Notes under the pieces: generated by a model | Told to the model about the DNA's origin: nothing | The model's database searches: none | What the model saw: only the letters and a program-made list of their open reading frames with translations | Made by a program: the position numbers and the translations under genes | Source of the DNA: Fredinandcohnia onubensis | GTDB lineage: Bacteria; Bacillota; Bacilli; Bacillales; Bacillaceae_L | Assembly (NCBI RefSeq): GCF_002734285.1 | Contig: NZ_NSEA01000003.1 | Span: 375,111 to 439,110 of the forward strand | Direction: 5' to 3' | Length of the DNA stretch: 64,000 nt | Shown: piece after piece, positions 51,686-60,379 of the stretch | Layout: each line of letters begins with the position of its first letter | How positions within the stretch are numbered: position 1 is the first letter of the stretch

Positions 51686-52810
51686 TTGGTGAGAAATTTA
51701 ATATTCTTTTTTATGATTCTTTTTCTATTGGCTGGCTGTAATTCTCATCAACCTTTTGATATAAGCGATGCGCCAAATAGTAGGAATAAGAATGTAACAA
51801 AAGGCCCTGTTCCTACAGAATTCTTTGGAGAAAATCAAGAGGTGCAGCCACTTGATCTCCGTGGGGAAGAATTCAATAGTGTGGGTGAATGGTATGATGA
51901 TGAAAGCATCCTCTATGTTACTGATGATAATGGAGTTTCAAAAATATACAAGTATCATTTGTTTACCGGTAAAAAGGAGCTGTTCATTCAAACCTCTGCC
52001 CCTGTGCTGACAATGAAGGCAAATGAGGACCATTCCATGTTCTTAATACATACATCAGATTCTCAAAATATCGCGAAGTTAACGGCTGTAGATAAAGAGG
52101 GAAACGTGCAATTTGAATGGGAAATCAATTCCTTTGATTTATTTTACAGCTGGAACCCTTATCATCCAAGTGAGGTATTCGTAACGTCGTTTTTAGAAGA
52201 TTGGTCATTTCAAACCCATTTGGTGGATATCCAGGCCAAGGAAAAAACGAAATTTGAGGTCTTTCAGCCTTTTATTCAATGGGTTAGTCCCAATACGATT
52301 TCATATTTAAAATGGGACCAAAACGAGTTAGATTACTTTGCGCCACTTTATTCGTATCATTTAGATACAAAGACAGAAGGACTCTTATTTGAAGATATTA
52401 TTTCGTTTGCTACCTTTAAAGACCTACTTGTTACATATGAATTAATTCAGGGCGAGGAGGCATTTGCAAAGGTTGGCCTTTACAATCCCGAAAAGAATAA
52501 AAAGCTATATGAATTTGAAATGCCACTCTTAAGTGATTACTCGAAGTGGTATATTCCTTCGGCCGATTATGTCGTCGAACAAAAGAAACTCTACTCATTT
52601 CAGCCATATTCAAATGGGGCATTTGATACGTACGGAGAAAAATTCGAATTGGTTTCATACGACATCAGTACAAGGAAAGAAGAGATCATTCTTGAAAAGG
52701 TAGATGATCAACCCCTAAACTTTTCTCCAAATGGTTTCTTATGTTTATATGGATTTCAATTTGAGAAAATCATTGATATGAGGACAAAAAAAATAACAGA
52801 CCTTTATTAA
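51686..52810 (+). CDS. yqgU: YqgU-like lipoprotein
   Basis: The 374 residues begin with a lipoprotein signal (LIFFFMILFLLAGC, Cys near 18). The rest is beta-rich with repeated aromatic and acidic motifs such as SVGEWYDDESILYVT and YSWNPYHPSEVFVTS, suggesting a beta-propeller outside the membrane. Function unknown. TTG 51686 or GTG 51689 are both possible after AGAGGTG. Position matches yqgU. Confidence 0.82.
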   Translation: MVRNLIFFFMILFLLAGCNSHQPFDISDAPNSRNKNVTKGPVPTEFFGENQEVQPLDLRGEEFNSVGEWYDDESILYVTDDNGVSKIYKYHLFTGKKELFIQTSAPVLTMKANEDHSMFLIHTSDSQNIAKLTAVDKEGNVQFEWEINSFDLFYSWNPYHPSEVFVTSFLEDWSFQTHLVDIQAKEKTKFEVFQPFIQWVSPNTISYLKWDQNELDYFAPLYSYHLDTKTEGLLFEDIISFATFKDLLVTYELIQGEEAFAKVGLYNPEKNKKLYEFEMPLLSDYSKWYIPSADYVVEQKKLYSFQPYSNGAFDTYGEKFELVSYDISTRKEEIILEKVDDQPLNFSPNGFLCLYGFQFEKIIDMRTKKITDLY

Positions 52811-52819
52811 GGACAAATG

Positions 52820-52848
52820 AAAAAGCCATCGTATCTGATGGCTTTTAA
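52820..52848. terminator. Terminator between yqgU and the DUF2759 gene
   Basis: AAAAGCCATC / GATGGCTTTT stem between two converging genes; A and T runs on both sides allow use in both directions. Confidence 0.9.
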
Positions 52849-52861
52849 ATCTTTTTTTATC

Positions 52862-53035
52862 TTAGTGAGCAGTTGGGAAACCATGTTTCCAGATTGTCAT
52901 GATTGTGAACCAGCCTAATACTAAAAAGATTCCTGTAGAGAATAATAAGGCTAAAAGGTTCTTATCGCGTAAAGAACGAATAATACCAAATGCAGCTAAA
53001 ATTACAATTAGTGAAAAGATAATCATTAGACCCAT
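52862..53035 (-). CDS. yqgW: DUF2759 small membrane protein
   Basis: The 57 residues, MGLMIIFSLIVILAAFGIIR... ending HGFPTAH, form two helices separated by a short charged loop (RSLRDKN). This fits the DUF2759 family of bacilli (YqgW); function unknown. SD GCAAGGGGG. It was found only by reading the reverse strand of this gap. Confidence 0.78.
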   Translation of the reverse strand: MGLMIIFSLIVILAAFGIIRSLRDKNLLALLFSTGIFLVLGWFTIMTIWKHGFPTAH

Positions 53036-53379
53036 GTGACTTACCCCCTTGCTATAATCAATGTTACATGTAAAAGCGCGCCTTTACTTTTAAATATTCA
53101 TTACTATTTTTCCCCATAGCATGAAAATTTACAACATCCCATCAATTTTAACTCATGAAAAATGTTGCTCCGAAAGGCTGAAAACCCTTTATGTAAAGAA
53201 ATAGATAGATTCAATCTATATTCTAATCGTTTTATACGTATTTGTCGAGGAGGAAAAAGTGACACTTTCAAGACAAATTACCATTAGCAAAACCTCAAGT
53301 GCATTTGTTTAAGTGCTTTTTCGATTTCATTTGATAGTGTAGAATAAAGGGTAGACTAAAAAGCATCGGAGGGAAAGTT
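53036..53379. other. Gap between the DUF2759 gene and yqgX
   Basis: It holds a perfect 15-nt palindrome ATAGATTCAATCTAT at 53205-53219, and a 17-codon ORF with a strong SD at 53259-53312. No clear promoter was found. Confidence 0.5.
53259..53312 (+). CDS. Candidate 17-residue leader ORF
   Basis: GTG ACA CTT... encodes MTLSRQITISKTSSAFV and stop. It has the near-perfect SD GAGGAGG 5 nt before the GTG, better than that of many real genes here. No known family. It could be a leader peptide for yqgX, a decayed gene start, or chance. Confidence 0.3.
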   Translation: MTLSRQITISKTSSAFV

Positions 53380-54015
53380 ATGAAGTGGCAAAGGATTCCT
53401 TTAGGACCCTTACAAACAAATGCGTACATTTTGACCAATTCAAACAAGGAGTGCGTCATCTTTGATCCGGGTGGAGATGGACAAAGATTAAATACTACAT
53501 TAAGGCAACAGGGACTTACACCAGTTGCGGTTCTTTTAACACATGCTCATTTTGATCATATAGGTGCTATTGACGATGTAATCGCTAGTTGGGATGTTCC
53601 TGTATATATTCATGAGAAAGAGAAGAATTGGCTGAAAGATCCCGCTTTAAATGGTTCAGCTTATTTTATTCCTGGGCAAGAAATCTTATCAAAAGCAGAA
53701 CCAACCATCCTTCCAAAAGAAGGAAGTCTTGTTGTAAATGACTTTCATTTAGACCTTTATTATACACCAGGACATTCACCGGGAAGTGTTTCGTATTATT
53801 GCAAAGAACTTGGAGTTGTTTTTTCAGGAGATGCCTTATTCCAAGGTAGCATCGGAAGAACAGACTTACCAGGTGGAAGCCATGAACAATTACTAAGTAG
53901 TATTCATAAAAAGCTTCTCACATTGCCAGAAGAAACAATTGTCCTATCTGGTCATGGACCTGAAACAACGATCGAAGCTGAAATGGACTCAAACCCGTTT
54001 CTAAATGGATTTTAA
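53380..54015 (+). CDS. yqgX: MBL-fold metallo-hydrolase YqgX
   Basis: A 211-residue glyoxalase II-like hydrolase with metal motif THAHFDHIG near 58, GHSPGSVSY, FSGDALF and SGHGPET. The exact substrate is uncertain; bacillithiol- or glutathione-type thioesters are possible. SD ATCGGAGGG. Position fits yqgX. Confidence 0.93.
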   Translation: MKWQRIPLGPLQTNAYILTNSNKECVIFDPGGDGQRLNTTLRQQGLTPVAVLLTHAHFDHIGAIDDVIASWDVPVYIHEKEKNWLKDPALNGSAYFIPGQEILSKAEPTILPKEGSLVVNDFHLDLYYTPGHSPGSVSYYCKELGVVFSGDALFQGSIGRTDLPGGSHEQLLSSIHKKLLTLPEETIVLSGHGPETTIEAEMDSNPFLNGF

Positions 54016-54030
54016 ACATTAAACACAGAA

Positions 54031-54065
54031 AAGGTCTAACTCCGGTAGAGTCAGACCAATTCTTT
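54031..54065 (+). terminator. Probable terminator after yqgX
   Basis: GGTCTAACTC / GAGTCAGACC stem with one mismatch and a weak T-rich tail. Confidence 0.6.
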
Positions 54066-54225
54066 GGGGATGTTTTTAACATTAAGAATTCCTTCCTAAT
54101 GTCAAATTTGGCATATGCCAATACTTATATATCCGTATAATGGGAGGGATATTGTAAGCTACTAAATTTACAATATAATAATATAAACACTGTGTCAATG
54201 GTGAAAAATAGTAAAAGGTGAGCAT

Positions 54226-55344
54226 ATGCTAGACATATTAAAAGATGCCATTCAATCATCTTTAAACAAACAGATAACATATGAACAGTTTATGAATACA
54301 GTCCTATATCATGAAAATAAAGGCTATTACATGAAGGACCAAATAAAGGTTGGGAAAAAAGGAGATTTCATCACAAGCAGTAACATCTCCAATGTCTTTG
54401 GCAAACTGTTTGCAACCCTGTTTCATAAACTTATTACTCTCGAAAAAATTCCACCATATATTTGTGAAATTGGTGGTGGAAATGGTAGATTTGCAAGGGC
54501 TGTTCTTGACGAATTACAAGATTCCTATTTTGATACGTTTCAAAAGATAACCTACATCATTATTGAAACAAGTCCTTACCATCAACGTTTGCAGCAGGAC
54601 ATTCTATCTGTAAGCAAAAAAGTGATTCAATATCAGAGACTTGATGAGGTAAAAAGAGATTTCCCGATTTTTCATGGAATTGTGTTTTCAAATGAATTGT
54701 TTGATGCTTTTCCGGTAAGAGTGATTGAGAAAAAAGATAGTGATCTATATGAAGTGAACATCACACTAACAGAGGAAGAGCAATTAACCGAAATTCTTAC
54801 ACCACTTACGGACGAAGAAATTAAAAAATATATAGACACTAACAAGATCGTCTTGACTAATGGACAAAGATTTGAAATTCCACTTCAAATGCTTTCCTAC
54901 CTAGAAGACCTATCCAGTTTTCTTGGGGACGCTATTGTCTTTACGGTTGATTATGGGTATACGAATGCGGAATGGGAAGAACCACCGAGAATGAGGGGGA
55001 GTCTGAGGGGGTACTACAATCATCAATTAATACATAACCCACTCGAGCACCCAGGAGAAATGGATTTAACAACTCATATTCATTTTGACGCGCTTGTTAC
55101 ATATAGTTCCAAGCTAGGACTCGAACTCGTGAAGAAATGGAGACAGGATGAATTTTTATTGGAAGCAGGTATTCTAACGTTTTTACAGGAGAATTTTGAT
55201 TCCAATCCCTTTTCAGAAAAAAGTAAACAAAATCGAGCGATTCGTTCTCTTATTATGGATAGTGGAATGAGTGCAGCGTTTCATGTTCTCATACAGCAAA
55301 AAAATGTAAAAGTATCTTGGGAAAATATCTTCCAAGGCAAATAA
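54226..55344 (+). CDS. MidA/NDUFAF7-family SAM-dependent methyltransferase
   Basis: The 372 residues show GKKGDFITSSNISNVFG near the N-terminus, SAM motif ICEIGGGNGRFA near 80 and SNELFDAFPVR near 155, the three hallmarks of the DUF185 family. Mitochondrial NDUFAF7 methylates an arginine of complex I; what bacterial members in Firmicutes modify is unknown. SD AAAGGTGAGC. It shares a terminator with yqgY. Confidence 0.88.
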   Translation: MLDILKDAIQSSLNKQITYEQFMNTVLYHENKGYYMKDQIKVGKKGDFITSSNISNVFGKLFATLFHKLITLEKIPPYICEIGGGNGRFARAVLDELQDSYFDTFQKITYIIIETSPYHQRLQQDILSVSKKVIQYQRLDEVKRDFPIFHGIVFSNELFDAFPVRVIEKKDSDLYEVNITLTEEEQLTEILTPLTDEEIKKYIDTNKIVLTNGQRFEIPLQMLSYLEDLSSFLGDAIVFTVDYGYTNAEWEEPPRMRGSLRGYYNHQLIHNPLEHPGEMDLTTHIHFDALVTYSSKLGLELVKKWRQDEFLLEAGILTFLQENFDSNPFSEKSKQNRAIRSLIMDSGMSAAFHVLIQQKNVKVSWENIFQGK

Positions 55345-55372
55345 AAAAGCGATGTTTCCATCGCTTTTTTTT
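55343..55372. terminator. Bidirectional terminator after the MidA-like gene and yqgY
   Basis: AGCGATG, TTTC, CATCGCT stem flanked by A6 and T8. Confidence 0.95.
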
Positions 55373-55613
55373 AGTGACCTCCACCAAGTGGCATCATAAA
55401 TGTGGTGTAGTAAGAGAAGGCACAGAAGAAAACAGTTAAATATGCGCCAAACACGTAAATGTACATTCTTTCAGACAATTTTAAATAGCTTAAAAGGACG
55501 AAAAATCCGGTTTGTGCAAAGAAAATTAGTGCTAGAACATCCATACCACCAACGTAGAACATTACTGCAAATATACCTGTCCAAAAACCTAAAACTCGGT
55601 ACATACGTTCCAT
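55371..55613 (-). CDS. yqgY: DUF2626 membrane protein YqgY
   Basis: The 80 residues make three hydrophobic helices and end in the Gly/His tail PLGGGH. This is the small DUF2626 family; function unknown. A G6 SD-like stretch precedes the ATG. The stop overlaps the shared terminator. Confidence 0.88.
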   Translation of the reverse strand: MERMYRVLGFWTGIFAVMFYVGGMDVLALIFFAQTGFFVLLSYLKLSERMYIYVFGAYLTVFFCAFSYYTTFMMPLGGGH

Positions 55614-55690
55614 ATGTATATTTCCCCCCCTTAGACATGATTTAACATCACTTTTATTATTATAATGTAACGATTACACAAATGTAAACA

Positions 55691-56383
55691 TTACTTTGCG
55701 ACAATTGCGTGATAACTGCAAGAATTACAACCAAGAATGATATTTTCTGACTCCTCCAGCACCACATCGTCAAAGAGTAAATTAAACATTCCTCTTAGAA
55801 ATGCATGATGCATTCCACAAACAGCTTCAAAGTTTTCTTGAGCAATTTCTCTGAATGGACAATTATTAATCTTTAAAAAGATTTTTGTCTTATCCTTATT
55901 ATGGTCTAAATCTGGATAAAAACCCGCAACTGTGGATGCCTTTTTTAAAATATCAAGCTTTTGATCAAAGGTAAGCTCATGGATTGAAACTGGGATTTGA
56001 TGATTCACTAATTCCTCCCCGAATCTTCTACCTGTTAGTTCAAGTGCTTGTTTCCCCACATCACCCAGTGTTGCCATTGTTTCAATTGCAATTTTTGAAA
56101 GCAATTGATAATCGCGAAACGGAAAATTAATTTGAATGTGGTCATTCGATAGTCGATATAGACGACTCGGTCTGCCACCTTTTCCAGTTTTCTTTGCTTC
56201 CGAAACAAGCATATTGACATCTTCAAGCTTGGTTAAATGAAGTCTTGCTACATTCGGATGAATTTCAAATTCTTCTGCAATTTCTTGAACGGTGACATCT
56301 TCATTTTGTTTAATAATGTATTGGTAAATATAATAGCGTGTTGGATCTGCTAAAACGTTCGTTATCTTCAGTGTTTGTTCCAC
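55691..56383 (-). CDS. Winged-helix regulator with cysteine-rich C-terminus (SufR/ArsR-like)
   Basis: The 230 residues start with an ArsR-like winged helix (ITNVLADPTRYYIYQYI and FEIHPNVARLHLTKLE), followed by a helical middle domain and a C-terminal region with cysteines in NNCPFREIA, AVCGMHHAF and LGCNSCSY. The four-cysteine pattern is like SufR-type Fe-S regulators, so a cluster or metal sensor is plausible but unproven. GTG 56383 follows AAGGAG at 8 nt; a longer frame to 56488 has no SD. Confidence 0.8.
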   Translation of the reverse strand: MEQTLKITNVLADPTRYYIYQYIIKQNEDVTVQEIAEEFEIHPNVARLHLTKLEDVNMLVSEAKKTGKGGRPSRLYRLSNDHIQINFPFRDYQLLSKIAIETMATLGDVGKQALELTGRRFGEELVNHQIPVSIHELTFDQKLDILKKASTVAGFYPDLDHNKDKTKIFLKINNCPFREIAQENFEAVCGMHHAFLRGMFNLLFDDVVLEESENIILGCNSCSYHAIVAK

Positions 56384-56577
56384 CGTCTTCACTCCTTGCG
56401 ACCCTATTGATACCCCAATTATATTACAGTTAATTACCATCAATAAGTGATTTATATCACTTGTAGATAAAAGTTCATAAATAAACAACTATTATTTTCA
56501 ATCATAATTGGCATACTTAGCAAAAAACGAACATACAATGTATTGATTCCTCCTAATAATAGATTCAAATTTCCACC

Positions 56578-56619
56578 AAAATACAACCCTAATGGCAGGG
56601 GTTGTATTTTTATTTTTTT
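56578..56619 (+). terminator. Isolated terminator upstream of comG
   Basis: ATACAACCC / GGGTTGTAT 9-bp stem followed by T5-A-T7. No gene on the + strand lies within 1.2 kb upstream, so its substrate is unknown. Confidence 0.8.
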
Positions 56620-56656
56620 GGGAAGTCACAATTCCTCAAGTTCAAATAAAGTTCAC

Positions 56657-56733
56657 AAAATATTTTTTTAAAAAAAGAAGGAGTTTGTAGATATTTGTTG
56701 AAATATGTTACCTGCAAGAGAAAAAAATATAAT
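56657..56733 (+). promoter_or_regulatory. Candidate comG promoter with a ComK-type A/T box
   Basis: AAAA-N5-TTTT occurs at 56657-56669, a single ComK half-unit; a second clean box is not seen. TATAAT is at 56728-56733 without a good -35, as in activator-dependent promoters. The start point would lie about 20 nt before TTG 56759. Confidence 0.45.
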
Positions 56734-56758
56734 AAAAGTTCAAAAAGGAGTGAATTAT

Positions 56759-57835
56759 TTGAGTGAAATTGAACAACTAGGCGACCAATTGATCGAGGAT
56801 GCTTGGTCAATGAATGTATCAGACATTCATTTTGTTCCGAAAATCAATGATGCCGTGGTCCAATACCGTCTCGACAGTGATTTGTTCAATAAGCAAACCA
56901 TTCCAAAGGATGTTTGCGAACGGTTAATTTCCCATTATAAATTCCTTGCTGGAATGGATATTGGAGAAAGGAGAAGACCACAGAACGGTGCAATTACTAT
57001 AAATCTAAAAGGCATAACCATTAACCTTCGATTGTCTACACTGCCCACACCTTACAACGAAAGTCTAGTCATACGTATCCTACCTGAAACACCAACCTAT
57101 TCTCTTGCAAATCTATCGCTTTTTCCGACTATGACAACTAAACTTCTTTCATTACTGAAGCATTCACACGGGTTAATTATTTTTACTGGACCAACAGGAT
57201 CAGGCAAAACAACCACCCTCTATTCCTTACTACACGCAACGAAGAAGCTTTTTAACCGAAATATCATTACATTAGAAGATCCCATTGAAAAACAAAGTGA
57301 AGATGTTCTACAGGTTCAGGTGAATGAAAAAGCCGGAATCACATATGCACATGGCTTGAAGGCTATTTTGCGACATGATCCCGATATTATCATGGTGGGC
57401 GAAATAAGGGATTCAGAAACGGCAAAAATTGCTGTGCGAGCAGCATTGACAGGTCATTTGGTCTTAACAACGATGCATACTAGAGATACAAAAGGTGCTA
57501 TTTATCGGCTGTTAGAATTTGATGTGTCCTTGCAGGAAATCGAGCAAACGTTAATAGCAATCGCAGCACAAAGGCTTGTTGATCTTAAATGTCCATATTG
57601 TGAAGGTAAATGTTCCCCTCAATGTAAAAAGTACCGAAAAGTAAGACGAGTGGGGGTGTACGAGCTTTTGAATGGACATGCCCTGACTGAAGTAATGAAG
57701 GAAGCGAGGGGTGACAAAGCTGAATACCGCTATGAAAAATTAAGGGACGTCATTAAGAAAGGTATTGCCCTTGGATATTTATATCCCGATGCGTTAGAAA
57801 GATGGGTTGTCAATGATACCAAGGAAAAGAAATAA
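56759..57835 (+). CDS. comGA: Competence traffic ATPase ComGA
   Basis: The 358-residue GspE-type secretion ATPase has Walker A GPTGSGKTTT near 142, the Asp box ITLEDPIE, Walker B IIMVGEIRDSE and the His box TGHLVLTTMHTRD, plus a C-terminal cysteine set CPYCEGKCSPQC. It powers assembly of the competence pseudopilus. TTG 56759 follows AAAGGAGTG at 7 nt; the frame start at 56705 lies upstream of the predicted promoter -10. First gene of comGA-GG. Confidence 0.96.
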   Translation: MSEIEQLGDQLIEDAWSMNVSDIHFVPKINDAVVQYRLDSDLFNKQTIPKDVCERLISHYKFLAGMDIGERRRPQNGAITINLKGITINLRLSTLPTPYNESLVIRILPETPTYSLANLSLFPTMTTKLLSLLKHSHGLIIFTGPTGSGKTTTLYSLLHATKKLFNRNIITLEDPIEKQSEDVLQVQVNEKAGITYAHGLKAILRHDPDIIMVGEIRDSETAKIAVRAALTGHLVLTTMHTRDTKGAIYRLLEFDVSLQEIEQTLIAIAAQRLVDLKCPYCEGKCSPQCKKYRKVRRVGVYELLNGHALTEVMKEARGDKAEYRYEKLRDVIKKGIALGYLYPDALERWVVNDTKEKK

Positions 57836-58856
57836 GAATTGGACCTTAAAGGAACAATCATTATATTTGAGTAGAATCGGTGATTTACTTGATCAAGGCT
57901 ATTCCTTTGAACAAGCCTCACAATTCCTTTTGTTCCAGTTGCCGAAGAAGCACAGCAGGGACATCGAAGTAATCATTGAAAGCTGTATACAAGGTGAATC
58001 CTTATATACTGCCTTTAGTAAGGTGGGATTTCATAAGGATATACTTGGTTACTTGTACTTTGCCGAGCAGCATGGCGATATTTCATTTGCCCTCCGTGAA
58101 GGAAGTACAATGTTACAGAAAAAGATTACCCATTTTGAAAAAGGAAAAAAACTAATACGCTATCCTCTAGCTTTATTATTGTTTGTTGGATTCATGTTTA
58201 CCATGATTGAAAAAATCCTTTTACCGCAATTTGAAAGCTTATTTACCTCAATGAGTTATGAACAGACGTTGATTTCTAAACTTTTATTAGGTCTCCCTGA
58301 GCTAAACCGATATTTACTCCTCATTGTCGGTTTACTAATGATCATTGGCCTCACGTACTATTTTCTTCATTTTCAAAAACTTACCCCAGTTGAAAAAATG
58401 AAGCTACTCTTAAAGATTCCCATTTTTAAAAAAGTAACGATCATGTTTAATTCCCATTTCTTTTCTGTGCAACTTAGTAACTTATTAAAAGGTGGATTAT
58501 CGATTTTTCAAGCGTTAACCATGTTTGAACAGCAGTTTCACTCGCCTTTCTTTCGAGAGGAAGCAAGGGAAATGAAACAGCTTCTACGAGCGGGTAATCG
58601 TTTCGAGGACATTTTGAGAGTGCGAGAATATTACGAGGACGATTTAGCGATGGTTATTTTACATGGCCAATCTAACGGAAATTTAGCCAGCGAACTCCAG
58701 CATTATAGCCAATATGTAATGGAAAAAGCCGAGGAAAAAGTAACAAGATTATTAGCAATCGTCCAACCAATCCTATTTGCGACCATCGGAATTATCATCA
58801 TGTTGATGTATGCCGCCATCATGGTTCCAATGTTTCAACTTTTAAATGGAATATAG
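57813..58856 (+). CDS. comGB: Competence membrane platform protein ComGB
   Basis: The 347 residues have the GspF fold: two homologous cytoplasmic domains, each followed by hydrophobic helices (about 110-135, 165-190 and 320-345). It anchors ComGA and pilin assembly in the membrane. It overlaps comGA by 23 nt with ATG 57813 (or TTG 57807) and lacks a strong SD, so coupling is likely. Confidence 0.93.
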   Translation: MIPRKRNKNWTLKEQSLYLSRIGDLLDQGYSFEQASQFLLFQLPKKHSRDIEVIIESCIQGESLYTAFSKVGFHKDILGYLYFAEQHGDISFALREGSTMLQKKITHFEKGKKLIRYPLALLLFVGFMFTMIEKILLPQFESLFTSMSYEQTLISKLLLGLPELNRYLLLIVGLLMIIGLTYYFLHFQKLTPVEKMKLLLKIPIFKKVTIMFNSHFFSVQLSNLLKGGLSIFQALTMFEQQFHSPFFREEAREMKQLLRAGNRFEDILRVREYYEDDLAMVILHGQSNGNLASELQHYSQYVMEKAEEKVTRLLAIVQPILFATIGIIIMLMYAAIMVPMFQLLNGI

Positions 58857-58870
58857 AGAGGAAGATGTAG

Positions 58871-59200
58871 ATGAAATTGAAAAATCAAAAGGGGTTTACC
58901 CTTGTGGAAATGTTAATTGTGTTATTAGTCGTATCGATTTTGCTTTTGATAACCGTGCCCAATGTGACGAAGCATAATTCAGTTATTAAAGATAAAGGGT
59001 GCGATGCACTTGTGAAAATGGTTGAGGCGCAGGTGCAGGCGTATGAGTTGGAAAATGACAAGACCCCAACAGAACAAGATTTAACGGATGATAAATATCT
59101 TAAAGATGGCATCCCAGCTTGTCCAAATGGTGACACCATTACAATTGATGGAAACGGAAAAGTTGCACAAGTTGAAAATACAGCCTCTACGCAACCATAA
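58871..59200 (+). CDS. comGC: Major competence pseudopilin ComGC
   Basis: The 109 residues begin with the type IV prepilin signal KNQKGFTLVEMLIVLLVVSI, cleaved between Gly and Phe by ComC. Cysteines in KGCDALV and IPACPNG could form the known intramolecular disulphide. SD AGAGGAAG. It is the main subunit of the transformation pseudopilus. Confidence 0.96.
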   Translation: MKLKNQKGFTLVEMLIVLLVVSILLLITVPNVTKHNSVIKDKGCDALVKMVEAQVQAYELENDKTPTEQDLTDDKYLKDGIPACPNGDTITIDGNGKVAQVENTASTQP

Positions 59201-59624
59201 AGGCTTTACTTTAATCGAAGCCTTAGTTGTGCTATCAATTGTGATTGTTATTTCCTCGATAAGTCTTCTGCAGCTTAGACCATTACATGACTCCAAAAAG
59301 ATAGATCATTTTCTGGAACAGCTGCAAAATGATATTTTTTACAGCCAACAATACGCAATCAGCCATAATGAATCAACAAGGCTTTATTTCAGTGTAAGCG
59401 GGTCATATTATGAGCTTAGCAGTGCGAAATCGAATGATGTGGTATTTGTTCGAAAGATTGACCCGGCGATTCGCATCGTTATTACCACACTTGGGTCGAG
59501 ATTGGTTTTTACAAGTAATGGGAATATTCAGCGGTCGGGGGAGATCTGGTTTTTGTATAGGGATACCAAATATACTGTAACGTTCTTGTTGGGAAAGGGT
59601 AGGTTTTATGTTAGTAAGGAATAA
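59163..59624 (+). CDS. comGD: Minor pseudopilin ComGD
   Basis: The 153 residues include the prepilin motif NHKGFTLIEALVVLSIVIVI near residue 12. The start is uncertain: TTG 59163 (GGAAAAG just upstream), TTG 59172 or ATG 59148. All lie inside comGC, so coupling is likely. Role by position and motif: minor pilin. Confidence 0.85.
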   Translation: MHKLKIQPLRNHKGFTLIEALVVLSIVIVISSISLLQLRPLHDSKKIDHFLEQLQNDIFYSQQYAISHNESTRLYFSVSGSYYELSSAKSNDVVFVRKIDPAIRIVITTLGSRLVFTSNGNIQRSGEIWFLYRDTKYTVTFLLGKGRFYVSKE

Positions 59625-59949
59625 GCGAGGTTTTACCTTAGTAGAGATGCTCATTACAGTCTCGATTTGGCTTCTGCTTTGTGCAACACTCCTTCCCCAA
59701 CTATTGCTTATCATGACAGAACGAAAAAACACCGAAATCTATAATATGGGGAGACAATTATTATCAGAGGAGCTTAATAAGGAGTACAACGGTGATGAAT
59801 CAAATCTAGATAGGGTAATAAAAAACGGGGTTACCTATCTGTTTTCTAAAACATTTAATGAGGAGCTTCAAAAATGGGAGCTTTGTATAACATGGGAGGA
59901 CAAGCTTTCAAAAACGTACGAAAGATGTGGATATCTAAATGGTGAGTAA
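59608..59949 (+). CDS. comGE: Minor pseudopilin ComGE
   Basis: The 113 residues start RNKRGFTLVEMLITVSIWLLL, a prepilin signal with the conserved Glu at +5. Overlaps comGD by 17 nt and comGF by 11 nt. The identity ComGE comes from gene order; sequence of minor pilins is poorly conserved. Confidence 0.85.
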   Translation: MLVRNKRGFTLVEMLITVSIWLLLCATLLPQLLLIMTERKNTEIYNMGRQLLSEELNKEYNGDESNLDRVIKNGVTYLFSKTFNEELQKWELCITWEDKLSKTYERCGYLNGE

Positions 59950-60379
59950 TGACAAAGGCTTTACTTTGGTTGAGATGTTAGTAACTTTTTCAATTCTACT
60001 AGTGATTCTTTCATTTATATCACCATTCCTTAGTGTAGTGTTCCGAGACAATAGTGAACAGTTCAATAAACTTGAATGGCAAATTTTAATTCAACAAATG
60101 AAAATGGAAGTACGTGAAGCAAGTGAAATTACCGTATCAAAAAATAGTTCAGTGTTCTTTAAAAATGCGACAGGTGAGTTAGTGAGTTTCGAAAAGTACA
60201 ATGACAAAATAAGAAGAAGGGTAAACGGAAAAGGGCATGAGGTATTACTTCAGCAAATAACGGGTGTAACATTTGAGTCTAAAACAAATGGTTTTTTAAT
60301 TTCAGTTGTAACCGTTGATGGGAAAACGTATCAAGCCGTTATTTCGGCATTTACAACAGTGGAGGTTAAGGATGCATGA
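59939..60379 (+). CDS. comGF: Minor pseudopilin ComGF
   Basis: The 146 residues start SNDKGFTLVEMLVTFSILLVIL, a prepilin signal, followed by a beta-rich globular domain. ATG 59939 lies inside comGE; the 3' end overlaps comGG by 4 nt. Confidence 0.87.
   Translation: MVSNDKGFTLVEMLVTFSILLVILSFISPFLSVVFRDNSEQFNKLEWQILIQQMKMEVREASEITVSKNSSVFFKNATGELVSFEKYNDKIRRRVNGKGHEVLLQQITGVTFESKTNGFLISVVTVDGKTYQAVISAFTTVEVKDA

Larger units (their letters stand above)
56384..56758. other. Divergent region between the regulator and comGA
   Basis: It contains an isolated + strand terminator (56578-56619), an A/T box of ComK type (56657-56669) and a -10 element (56728-56733). No ORF is supported. Confidence 0.6.

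Noticed and set aside
53275-53325. Hairpin around the AAGTGC and GTGCTT sequences before yqgX
   Set aside because: The two parts are direct, not inverted, so no stem forms.
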